Shown here piece after piece: positions 9,242 through 16,706 of a stretch of 39,700 nt of DNA. The DNA is from JTS-RE94 sp041750795 (lineage in GTDB: Bacteria; Planctomycetota; Planctomycetia; Pirellulales; PALSA-1355): the NCBI GenBank assembly GCA_041750795.1, contig JBGSYQ010000215.1, forward strand, positions 1 through 39,700. Reading direction: 5' to 3'. The notes under the pieces are model-generated. The model made no database searches, was not told where the DNA came from, and saw only the letters and a list, made by a program, of their open reading frames with translations. The position numbers and the translations under genes are program-made. How positions within the stretch are numbered: position 1 is the first letter of the stretch; each line of letters opens with the position of its first letter.

Positions 9242-11629
9242 CTACGCTGCGTCTGCGTCGTCAACGTCAACGGTATTCGCTTCTTCCTCGGGTACTAAGC
9301 GATTACCGTTGACGGTTGACGATGTTGTCAGTCGGAATCGGCGCGTCGGTTGGCCACGAGCTCCGCGCGGCGAAGGTGCCCACGTGCCCTGCCCAGATTG
9401 CACGAGCGCATTCAGCGCCGCTTCGGCCAGGCCCGCTTCCCGCAACCAGCGACAACCCATATGCACTTCGCGAGCAGTGACCGCTCCGCCTTTGCGATCG
9501 ATCCACTCGACGAGCCGGCGCTCGTCTCGCTCCTCGTCCGTCTCGCACAGCAGCGCATAGACACGTCGAACTTCGTGCTTGAACCACTGGGTCATCGCGA
9601 CGCCCGCTCGAACGCTGTCGACATCGACAACGTGCTCTGATTCCAAGGTTGGGTCATCGGCGGCCCAGCGGACCAAATGGACCACGAGCGCCAGCCGAGC
9701 GGCATATTCCTCGAGCTTTGACCACGCCGCCGACAGATCGCCGGTCAGATCGACCTGCTCCTGCGCATGGGCATCGTAGTAGGCCTTCCACTCCTCATGC
9801 GCTTCCTTCGACAGTCGAACCAGGACCGGCATCGGCTCGTCGTCCTCATCGAACTTGGGCTCGAGCTTAAACAGACGATCCAGCAGCGTGGCAAGCTGTG
9901 CTTCCATGGATGGATCGATCCCCGCGTCGCTCCATTTCTTGGCCTTGCGAGGAGGGCAGCACACGAGCAGACGCGCCGCCAGGCCCGACTCTCGATGCTG
10001 CGTTCCTAGGGCACGGTGCAGAATGGTCGGCTGGATGCCTCCAGTGACACACACTGACGCCCGCGGAACGAAAATCGTTTTTGGGATCCCCGTCTTGCGA
10101 TCCACGGAGATGCTCTCGCCGTTGAACATGCTCAACCAATGCGCGGAGTCCGCACCACCCTTGCCGCTGGCGTAGCGATCGAACGATCCAATCCAGCCAG
10201 CCAACTCATCTCGGGCCACCAGCACGCCGCACCAGTTCGCCTTCAGGATCGGGGCAAGCGCTTCAATGGTTGTGTCGCCGACCATGCACCGTCTGGCCTG
10301 TGGCTCTTTCGGCTTGTCCGGCGGAGGCTCCGCCGTTTTCTTGTCGCGTTTCCAGTCGGTGAACGCCTTGTCATAGTTGGCCTGGTCTGTCACGTATTGT
10401 TGCAAGTCCGCTTCGTATTGCTTCAGCGCTTTGGCCTGGCGGTTCTTGATGGGCCGCATCACGAGCGAGAACGCCGGCGTCTTGGCCGTGCCGCTCTCGC
10501 CCACGATCGCCGTCCAGATGATTGCTGGCGCGTTCCACCCCGGCTTGAGCGTCAATCGGCGCGTATTGCCAATCGCCGACGCCAGCACGGCCAACAGCGG
10601 CAGAACGATGTACGACGCGTCACAGCAGATCGCCCTGGCAGCAACAAGCACAAAGCTGCGAATCGGTTCGGGCAACACCTCCGTCGGAAATGGCTTGAAG
10701 CTCACCACGCGAGTGCCTGATTTCGCCGGACCATTGCGCTGAACCGAATCTGCCTCGTCGGCCAGCTGCTCCAGTTCGTCTCGCATTGACTCGGGCTCCG
10801 CCGCGTCGCCATGCGATTCGATCCACTCGACGATGTCGCCCTTCTCGGGCAGGTCTGGCAGCTCTACAACTTTGATCGTCGGCGGAGGCTTGAGTCGCTC
10901 CAACCGCCCGACGACAGCTTCCGCATACTCGAGTCCGGCCGGATCGTTGTCGGGCAGTAGCACAACCTCCTTTCCAGCCAGCGGACTCCAGTCGGTCTTG
11001 TCCGACGACTTGGATCCATGTGCCGACGTCGTCGCGATCAGTCCGAGCGATCGGGCCGCTTCCACGGCCTTCTCGCCCTCGCAGACGTAGACCCGTTTCG
11101 CATCACGAACGTCCTCCAGTCGGTACAACGGCCGTGGCGTGGGCATTCCCGCAATTCGCCAGTGGTCGCCATACCGACTAACTGGCCGAATCTCCTTGCC
11201 GCCGTCCGGCAAGTCCCAGCGAACGACCACGCCGACCACAACTCCGCTGCCGTCGCGGTAGGTCCATCGGTTCGTGGATGGGCCATGCCGCCGCTCGAGC
11301 TCGTTGATTGCCTCGTCCGCAGTGGCGAACGAGTTGCCCATCGATTTGCCGTTTGCCTGTCCACGGTATTGGTGTTTGTCCCGAGCCGGGCGCAATACCG
11401 TTGACGTTGACGCTGCAAACAGATCTGTCGGCTTGAGGCCGAGCGCCGCACAGATTGCATCGACTGGGCAACCGGCGTGACACTTGAGCAAGACCCGGCC
11501 GTCCTCCCCCTCGGCGATCGACAGGCTGGGCTGCCGATCGTCGTGTGCCGGACAGCAGGCCGACCAGCCGCTGCCTGACTTCTTGGCGTCAGGCAGCTTT
11601 GCCAGAATCAGTTCAAGCGGCGTGGTCAT
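9242..11629 (-). CDS. DUF3987 primase-helicase with zinc-finger and Toprim regions
   Basis: This 795-residue replication protein is typical of phage and integrative elements. The N-terminus has a CHC2-like primase zinc finger (CCPAHDDRQPSLS then KCHAGC, about residues 20-55). Next comes a Toprim region with CEGEKA and DNDPAG. A DUF3987 ATPase/helicase region follows, with a P-loop-like GESGTAKTPA, and a C-terminal winged-helix-like segment. ATG 11629 is preceded by GGAGGTGACG, a strong ribosome site, and overlaps the upstream HTH gene by 17 nt, implying translational coupling. It probably primes and unwinds the element's DNA after excision. Confidence 0.88.
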   Translation of the reverse strand: MTTPLELILAKLPDAKKSGSGWSACCPAHDDRQPSLSIAEGEDGRVLLKCHAGCPVDAICAALGLKPTDLFAASTSTVLRPARDKHQYRGQANGKSMGNSFATADEAINELERRHGPSTNRWTYRDGSGVVVGVVVRWDLPDGGKEIRPVSRYGDHWRIAGMPTPRPLYRLEDVRDAKRVYVCEGEKAVEAARSLGLIATTSAHGSKSSDKTDWSPLAGKEVVLLPDNDPAGLEYAEAVVGRLERLKPPPTIKVVELPDLPEKGDIVEWIESHGDAAEPESMRDELEQLADEADSVQRNGPAKSGTRVVSFKPFPTEVLPEPIRSFVLVAARAICCDASYIVLPLLAVLASAIGNTRRLTLKPGWNAPAIIWTAIVGESGTAKTPAFSLVMRPIKNRQAKALKQYEADLQQYVTDQANYDKAFTDWKRDKKTAEPPPDKPKEPQARRCMVGDTTIEALAPILKANWCGVLVARDELAGWIGSFDRYASGKGGADSAHWLSMFNGESISVDRKTGIPKTIFVPRASVCVTGGIQPTILHRALGTQHRESGLAARLLVCCPPRKAKKWSDAGIDPSMEAQLATLLDRLFKLEPKFDEDDEPMPVLVRLSKEAHEEWKAYYDAHAQEQVDLTGDLSAAWSKLEEYAARLALVVHLVRWAADDPTLESEHVVDVDSVRAGVAMTQWFKHEVRRVYALLCETDEERDERRLVEWIDRKGGAVTAREVHMGCRWLREAGLAEAALNALVQSGQGTWAPSPRGARGQPTRRFRLTTSSTVNGNRLVPEEEANTVDVDDADAA

Positions 11630-11846
11630 CGTCACCTCCCTGGGCAGGCTCGACCTGCTTTTCGAGCCAGGACGCGAGAGTAGCGATGGGATACAGCACG
11701 GTTCGCCGCGTCCCGGTGCCGATCCGCACGCAGGGAATCTCCCCATCATGCGTCAGTTGCCACAGTAGCCTGGGCGAGATTCCGAGTGCCTTCGCGGCCT
11801 CGCGGGGCCGGAGTGCCAGTGGGAAGTCATGCAGTTCGTCGGACAT
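11613..11846 (-). CDS. AlpA/excisionase-like helix-turn-helix protein
   Basis: The 77-residue protein contains a MerR/AlpA-type HTH: LRPREAAKALGISPRLLWQLTHDGEIPCVRIGTGTRRTVLYP, split here as residues 11-30 (recognition region) and 31-53 (wing), followed by a WLEKQ helix. Proteins of this type in integrative elements act as recombination directionality factors or activators of the recombinase gene. It overlaps the DUF3987 start and lies 180 nt after the upstream gene, behind a GTAACC-repeat region that may be its control site. Confidence 0.85.
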   Translation of the reverse strand: MSDELHDFPLALRPREAAKALGISPRLLWQLTHDGEIPCVRIGTGTRRTVLYPIATLASWLEKQVEPAQGGDDDHAA

Positions 11847-11922
11847 TGCAGGGATCCTCAATGGTCGCTTGCCACGAAATGCGGCTCGCATACCCCAAAT
11901 CCCTTGGCGCCAACCAAAACTG

Positions 11923-12036
11923 GTAACCGGAAGCGCATTTAGAAAGCCGCAAGGCATTGCGCCGAACGGCTTAGAGAAGTTGCGAAGATTCTTTTGTGGC
12001 AACTGACCAGTAACCGTAGTAACCGGTTACGTAACC
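11923..12036. promoter_or_regulatory. GTAACC repeat cluster with palindrome
   Basis: Four GTAACC units lie at about 11923, 12010, 12019 and 12031. The third is part of a perfect 12-bp palindrome GTAACCGGTTAC (12019-12030), which overlaps the stop codon of the unknown gene. The cluster lies upstream of the excisionase-like and primase genes, so it could be an operator for a phage-type regulator or a set of origin iterons. The role is inferred. Confidence 0.5.
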
Positions 12037-12914
12037 TCATTCCCTCTTTGCTCTGGGTCGTACTGTTGGGCCCGTCGCCGATGCACCTCGCGACGCCGGC
12101 CAACCTCGCTGGCCTTCTCGCCCTTGCGATGCTGTATCCACCAATCGGACTTCAGGACCGCCTGCCTGGTCACGCCGAGCAGACTTCCCAATTGGTCCGC
12201 CGACGCAGTTGCAGGCAGTGGGATAATCTCGTCAATCTGGCGCAGCTTCTCGTTGACCGTCAAACTGGTCGTTTTGAGGACACTCGCCGCCTGTGTGATA
12301 CGATCGTCGGACATTCCGTCTGTGAACACGCTGAGCAGCCGCTGGACGGCGCCTTGGTCGGCGTTCGGCTCCGTTCTCTGCTCTGTGTCTGCGGCCGACT
12401 GGCTCGCAACGGCCACGCCAGATGTCTTTTTCTCATCGCCTACGGCGGGTGGATCAGAAATCTCCCAGCCGAGCCATTCAACGCAGCCTGGTGCTGGGAA
12501 GTAGGACCCGTTGAGCGCGGTCGAGAGGTCTTCTCTCAGGTTGTTTCTCTCACGGATCGCCTGGCCTGCCGCCGTCAGCCTGACCGCTTCTATCTCCATC
12601 TCCATTCGAGTTGTGATGTTACGGCCCCGGCCAAAATGCGCAATCATTTGTTCGTAGTACTCGGCACCGAACCGATCGGCACAGTCCCCGCTGAGGACGG
12701 CCCGGAGCGTGTGCTCAACGCCTTCGACTTCGAACACCTCTCGCACCCGTTGTTGGGCCACGCCGCAAGTGCACATCCGGTCGATGGCACGCTTCTCCAT
12801 GTCGGTGAGGTTGTGCCATGAGATTTGCCGCCATTTCCGCGCGTCGAGCCGGACGAACCACTGCCTCGCCTTACGCTCGATCACCTCCGGCAGCGGACCC
12901 AACAGAATCGCCAT
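12027..12914 (-). CDS. Unknown element protein with C-terminal HTH-like segment
   Basis: I do not recognise the family of this 295-residue protein. ATG 12914 has an AGAGG ribosome site 8 nt upstream. Visible features are a charged helical N-terminus, a CTCGV segment near residue 48, a low-complexity acidic middle (about 160-190), and a possible helix-turn-helix near residue 240 (ASADQLGSLLGVTRQAVLK) followed by a WW pair and a basic tail. Its position as first gene of the element's minus-strand operon and its HTH-like region suggest DNA binding, for example origin recognition or regulation. That is inference only. Confidence 0.7.
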   Translation of the reverse strand: MAILLGPLPEVIERKARQWFVRLDARKWRQISWHNLTDMEKRAIDRMCTCGVAQQRVREVFEVEGVEHTLRAVLSGDCADRFGAEYYEQMIAHFGRGRNITTRMEMEIEAVRLTAAGQAIRERNNLREDLSTALNGSYFPAPGCVEWLGWEISDPPAVGDEKKTSGVAVASQSAADTEQRTEPNADQGAVQRLLSVFTDGMSDDRITQAASVLKTTSLTVNEKLRQIDEIIPLPATASADQLGSLLGVTRQAVLKSDWWIQHRKGEKASEVGRRREVHRRRAQQYDPEQRGNEVT

Positions 12915-13374
12915 CGTGTCGCCTCTCGTCGGTCGATGTAGCCTCAGCTCGGAGTGGGGCGTGTGACCATGCTCGCCCTAACCTGGAAACATTCTACTCC
13001 CAGCGACAAACTGCGGCACGCCGCGAATACCAGCGCTAACGTGCCAACGCGAATGCCAAACGGAGCGAGGTCGAGGCAAGCTGGTGAGTAACGGGAATAC
13101 TGGGAGCGCGTTCAGGGCCCCCGGGGGACGCTTAGGTACTTTCTGGCGCATCACAGATGGTTTCCCACCCCCGCCCCGACCGCCCAAGGTACAGTCCGTC
13201 CGTTGGCAAGAAACTGTCGAACGCGAAATCATGCGAGGCGTTGCGAACAGGTCGGAATTCAAGAGGCACAAGTGCGGATTTGCGGTGGGGTTGGGCAAAG
13301 GTCGCCCCGTGAACGCCCAGTTTGGCCCGTGTCGCGGCTGGTGGTCCGAGTTGGCCACGGACGCCACCAACGAG
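12915..13374. other. Intergenic stretch without a convincing gene
   Basis: About 460 nt between the element's first gene and the terminator of the HARE-HTH gene. Open frames here have arginine- and proline-rich shadow composition and no ribosome sites. A C5G5 palindrome lies near 13119-13128. The missing right attachment site would be expected in or near this stretch, but no copy of the tRNA-Glu 3' end was recognised. Confidence 0.5.
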
Positions 13375-13406
13375 AAAACGCCCCGACGTTTGCGACGTGG
13401 GGCGTT
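13375..13406 (-). terminator. Rho-independent-type terminator of the HARE-HTH gene
   Basis: On the minus strand AACGCCCC-ACGT pairs with ACGT-(C)-GGGGCGTT, a stem of about 12 bp with one bulge and a short loop, followed by TTTTC. It lies 22 nt past the stop codon. Confidence 0.75.
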
Positions 13407-13428
13407 GGGGCGGAACCCCGGGGCGGCC

Positions 13429-13764
13429 CTAGCCGTTGGAGGCGAAGTGGCCGCGATCGGTTTTCTTGAAACGGGCCTCTTTGCCCTTGGTGCCGATCTC
13501 GCGGAGGATCGCGCTGTAGAGCGTGGCGTGCGGCGTCTTGCCGCCGGGACTGGACCACAAGCCCTTCGCTGCCATCGCGTCGATCATCTGCTTGGCGTTG
13601 AGCGGCTCCTTCGACGCGGCCAGGACCTGTGCAGCGGCATCCAGCGCGCTGAGCTTCTTCGGCTTGGCACTCGCGGCCTTGGACTTCTTGGCGGGTGCGG
13701 ACTTGGTGCCCTTGGCCTTCGGCGATTTGGGGGTGGGCTTCTTGGGGGCTTTCTTCGTCGGCAT
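13429..13764 (-). CDS. HARE-HTH protein with histone H1-like basic tail
   Basis: The 111-residue protein has two parts. Residues 1-36 are a Lys/Pro/Ala/Ser tail (KKAPKKPTPKSPKAKGTKS...) like histone H1 or eukaryote-type nucleoid proteins. Residues 37-111 match the HARE-HTH domain: LSALDAAAQVLAASKEPLNA, then KQMIDAMAAKGLW, then KTPHATLYSAILREI. HARE-HTH is known from ASXL, HB1 and restriction-system proteins and is predicted to bind DNA, possibly sensing modified bases. ATG 13764 has GGAG 9 nt upstream. It is probably a host nucleoid or regulatory protein, though it borders the integrated element. Confidence 0.87.
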   Translation of the reverse strand: MPTKKAPKKPTPKSPKAKGTKSAPAKKSKAASAKPKKLSALDAAAQVLAASKEPLNAKQMIDAMAAKGLWSSPGGKTPHATLYSAILREIGTKGKEARFKKTDRGHFASNG

Positions 13765-14004
13765 GGTTCGTCTCCTCGAAAACGTGTGCGATGGGTTGGC
13801 TGCCATCGTCAGGCCCGCGGACCCACCCGCGAACAGTCACACAGGAGCCATGGGTCTCGACGAACATCAAGCGCTGTTGACGACATCGGGCGGGAATTCG
13901 CTAAATTCATTTCAACTGGAAACCAATGCGGTTTCCCTTGACTGCGCGCGAATTCGGACGTGACCCGATTCGGCTCGGCAGAGCTAGCGGTCGATTTCTC
14001 ACAT

Positions 14005-15201
14005 TCAAGACAATACGCCGAGTCTCTTGAACGACTCGCCCAAGACATCCTTGGAGCGCACGTTGAGCCAATCGTCCAGAATCGCGGCGTACACTTGCCG
14101 GAAGTCAACCTGCATGCGGAGATCGCCGCCGTCGAGGTTGACGAGGTCCGGCGCGTTTCCGACCAGGCCGCTCTTGACCTGGCTGCCTGCCAGGAACACG
14201 GGTCCTGCCGTGCCGTGGTCGGTGCCTTGAGAATCATTTTCCTCCACCCGGCGTCCGAACTCGCTAAACGCGAGAACGATCACCCGATCGTCGAGCCCGG
14301 CCGACTTCAGGTCATCGAGGAAGGCCTTTAGCGCGCCGGCAAACTCGCGCAGCAAGCGATAGTGCGTGTAGAGTTGCGAGGAATGCGTGTCGTAGCCGCT
14401 TTGAATGGTGTAGTACACGCGCGACTCTGCGCCGCTTTTAAGCAACTGCGCCACCAATTTGAGATGCGAAGCCAGCGAAGTATCGGGATAGTCGCCTTGG
14501 CTGGTGGCGGGCAAGCCCGACTGCCGGCGCGCGAAATCGTCGGCAGCCGCGTAGGCGGACAGCACCTGGCGGGCCACGAATTGACTCAAGTTCGGCGAAG
14601 CTTCGTCGGCCGCGGGAGGAGGCGTCGCGGCGATGGGGAGCGAAAGCATCAGATCGTCGGCGATCGAGAGGGCCGTGGCTGTCGAGCGGCGACTCCACAG
14701 GGCGACAGGCGTTTGTTGCTCGCCGACGTAGATGGCGTTTGCCGCGGCGCCCGGTTCGGCCGATCGATCGAGCGCGGTGCCAAGCCATCCGTAGCTATCG
14801 TGCCGATCGTCGTCGAACTGGGCCGTCTGCCAGATGCGCATGCTGCGAAAGTGGGAACGATCGGGATTCGGATAGCCGACTCCTTGCACGATACACAATC
14901 GCCCATCGTCGAAAAGCTCCTTGGCAGCCCCCATGCTCGGATGCAATGCGACGCGATCGTCGAGCTTGTGCAACTTGTCGAGCTCGAGACGCAGCTTGTC
15001 TCGGTTTTGGCCATAGCCGTCGTCGGCAAATGGAACAACCGTGTTCAGCCCATCATTACCGCCATCGAGCTGTATGACCACCAGAGCCCTGGAATCAGGC
15101 GCGGCGCCAGCGGCGCGGGCCGTGTTTCTCAACAGGTAGGGAAGCACGGGGGACAATGAGACGAGCGAACTGGTCTGCAGGAATTTTCGTCTCGACAGCA
15201 T
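14005..15201 (-). CDS. DUF1501 Tat-exported protein
   Basis: The 398-residue protein starts at ATG 15201 behind GGAGG. It has a twin-arginine leader (SRRKFLQTSSLVSLSPVLPYLL) and DUF1501 hallmarks: VVIQLDGGNDGLNTVVPF, HPSMGAAKELFDDGRLCIVQGVGYP split across about residues 85-107, RSHFRSMRIWQTA, YDTHSSQ, SEFGRRVEEN and GTDHGTAGPVFLAGS. The fold is related to alkaline phosphatase/sulfatase enzymes, but no activity is established. It lies 91 nt downstream of the DUF1800 gene, the usual partner, so the pair probably forms an exported complex. Confidence 0.95.
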   Translation of the reverse strand: MLSRRKFLQTSSLVSLSPVLPYLLRNTARAAGAAPDSRALVVIQLDGGNDGLNTVVPFADDGYGQNRDKLRLELDKLHKLDDRVALHPSMGAAKELFDDGRLCIVQGVGYPNPDRSHFRSMRIWQTAQFDDDRHDSYGWLGTALDRSAEPGAAANAIYVGEQQTPVALWSRRSTATALSIADDLMLSLPIAATPPPAADEASPNLSQFVARQVLSAYAAADDFARRQSGLPATSQGDYPDTSLASHLKLVAQLLKSGAESRVYYTIQSGYDTHSSQLYTHYRLLREFAGALKAFLDDLKSAGLDDRVIVLAFSEFGRRVEENDSQGTDHGTAGPVFLAGSQVKSGLVGNAPDLVNLDGGDLRMQVDFRQVYAAILDDWLNVRSKDVLGESFKRLGVLS

Positions 15202-15292
15202 GACGGTTCCTCCCAGAAATTTCCGAGGGGGCATTGTATCGATCGGGTGACTGACGCGACTGCATGTCTCTGCGACGAGTGATTCTGGAGTG

Positions 15293-16672
15293 TTATGCCA
15301 GTTGTTGTTCCGGGCGCGCAAGTAGCAGCGCCAGGGCGGTTGAAAGCGGCTCATCGTTGTTGAGCAATTCGTCGGAACGGATCGCCTGCCGCACGCCGGG
15401 CGGCAGTTCAATACCCCACAACAAGCGCGTCAACCAGTCGGTCGCCGAGTCGAATTCGGTCGGCTGATCGTGACGCGATAGCAGCTCGGCGACGTCGGGC
15501 ACGTGCGGCGGATGCCACAGCTTTCCCTCGACCAGGGCACTGGCGAAATTGGCACGGGCGACGATCGTGCGCGAGGCGAGCCAGGCGCGACCTTCGTTCC
15601 ATCCGCCGACGTTGGGCGGGTAGAACAGCTCCTGGCCCATCCGCGAGGTCCATTCGGCCAACAGCAGCGTGCTGGGGGGTGGATCGCACAGTTGCAGCGC
15701 GCGAATCGCACCGACGACGTATTCCGCGGGGCACGACACCCGACTGCGCATGTTCTGAGGTGAGTAGAAAAGTTGTGAGCGGAGCATGGTCTCGACCGCC
15801 CAGCCGACGTCGAGATTGCGCGTGACGAGCCCTTCGGCCAACTCCGACATTGCCGTATCGTCGACGGTATCCTCCCCCATGAACGTTTGGCAAAGCCGCC
15901 AGGCAATGCGTTGCGATGTGGCCGGATGCCGTGCCGCGGCTTGCAGAAAGTCATCGCCAGTGAGGCTTCCAGATTGACCGAGCAGGGTTTTCTCGCCGTC
16001 GTCGTGCCGCGCTTCGACCAGCGCGAAGCGATTGTTCACGATCGACCAACCCGTTAGCGCTCGGGCGGCTTCCTGCACCTCGCGCTCCGTGTAGTTGCCG
16101 ATGCCCATCGTGAACAGTTCCATCGTCTCGCGGGCGAGGTTCTCGTTCGGATGGCCGCGGCGATTGGAATCGGCGTCCAGCCAAATCAACATGGCTGGGT
16201 GCTTCACCACGGCGGAAAGCAACTCGCCGAAGGGCCCCCGTGCGTGTGCGCGCAGCAGGTTGTTTTGTTCGCGCATGCGCACGAGGTCTTGCACCTTGCG
16301 ATTGCTGGTGGCGAAGTGGTTGTGCCACATGAGCGTGAGCCGCTCGCCCAAGGGATCGGGCGTGAGCAACATGCGATACATCCACCAGGCTTGCAGTCGA
16401 CCCTGACTGCCGGAGGCCATGGCCGCGTCTCCGATCGTGGCCGCCATGGCTTCGAATCCGGCCGAGGAGTCGCTCACCTGCCCGCGCAGCATGCGATCGA
16501 TCGACGGTTGCGGCCCATCGCTCAGGTCGCGCTGCAACTGGACCCACGGCGCGGAGAATCCAGCACGACGGTGCAGGTGAACGACGCGCTCGAGATTCCA
16601 GGGAGCGCTCTCGTTCGGCTCATAAGGAGCCCAGGCCGAGGCAACGCTTTCGTCAGCGTGAAGTGGGCGCAT
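15293..16672 (-). CDS. DUF1800 family protein
   Basis: The 459-residue protein has DUF1800 signatures: HLHRRAGFSAPWVQL, LGERLTLMWHNHFATS, HPAMLIWLDADSNRRGHPNENLARETMELFTMGIGNYTE (in segments about residues 155-195), ARALTGW, RIAWRLCQTF and FYPPNVGGWNEGRAWLAS. It lacks a visible signal peptide while its DUF1501 partner has a Tat signal. Export as a folded complex by hitchhiking is therefore plausible (inference). It begins 35 nt past the stop of the M56 giant, so it may belong to the same transcription unit. The function of the family is unknown. Confidence 0.93.
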   Translation of the reverse strand: MRPLHADESVASAWAPYEPNESAPWNLERVVHLHRRAGFSAPWVQLQRDLSDGPQPSIDRMLRGQVSDSSAGFEAMAATIGDAAMASGSQGRLQAWWMYRMLLTPDPLGERLTLMWHNHFATSNRKVQDLVRMREQNNLLRAHARGPFGELLSAVVKHPAMLIWLDADSNRRGHPNENLARETMELFTMGIGNYTEREVQEAARALTGWSIVNNRFALVEARHDDGEKTLLGQSGSLTGDDFLQAAARHPATSQRIAWRLCQTFMGEDTVDDTAMSELAEGLVTRNLDVGWAVETMLRSQLFYSPQNMRSRVSCPAEYVVGAIRALQLCDPPPSTLLLAEWTSRMGQELFYPPNVGGWNEGRAWLASRTIVARANFASALVEGKLWHPPHVPDVAELLSRHDQPTEFDSATDWLTRLLWGIELPPGVRQAIRSDELLNNDEPLSTALALLLARPEQQLA

Positions 16673-16706
16673 GGCGATGGTCCGACAGAATATTGGCTCG
16701 GCGTCG

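Larger units (their letters stand above)
7723..12914. mobile_element. Integrative element inserted at tRNA-Glu
   Basis: A minus-strand block consists of a tyrosine recombinase, a DUF3987 primase/helicase, an excisionase-like HTH protein and an unknown gene. It begins inside the tRNA-Glu gene, the classic arrangement for tRNA-targeted integrative elements. The left end is set by the tRNA. The right end is uncertain because no second copy of the tRNA 3' end was found by eye to the right; the boundary given is the last gene that clearly belongs. No structural phage or conjugation genes are present, so it is probably a satellite-like or degraded element. Confidence 0.7.

Noticed and set aside
13105..13140. 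Candidate right attachment site of the integrated element
   Set aside because: Only a short AGTACC-like match to the tRNA-Glu end was seen on the reverse strand; too weak to call attR.
12978..13370. 130-residue minus-strand frame in the gap after the element
   Set aside because: No ribosome site, proline/arginine-rich, no recognisable motif; the start lies inside the region of the HARE-HTH terminator.
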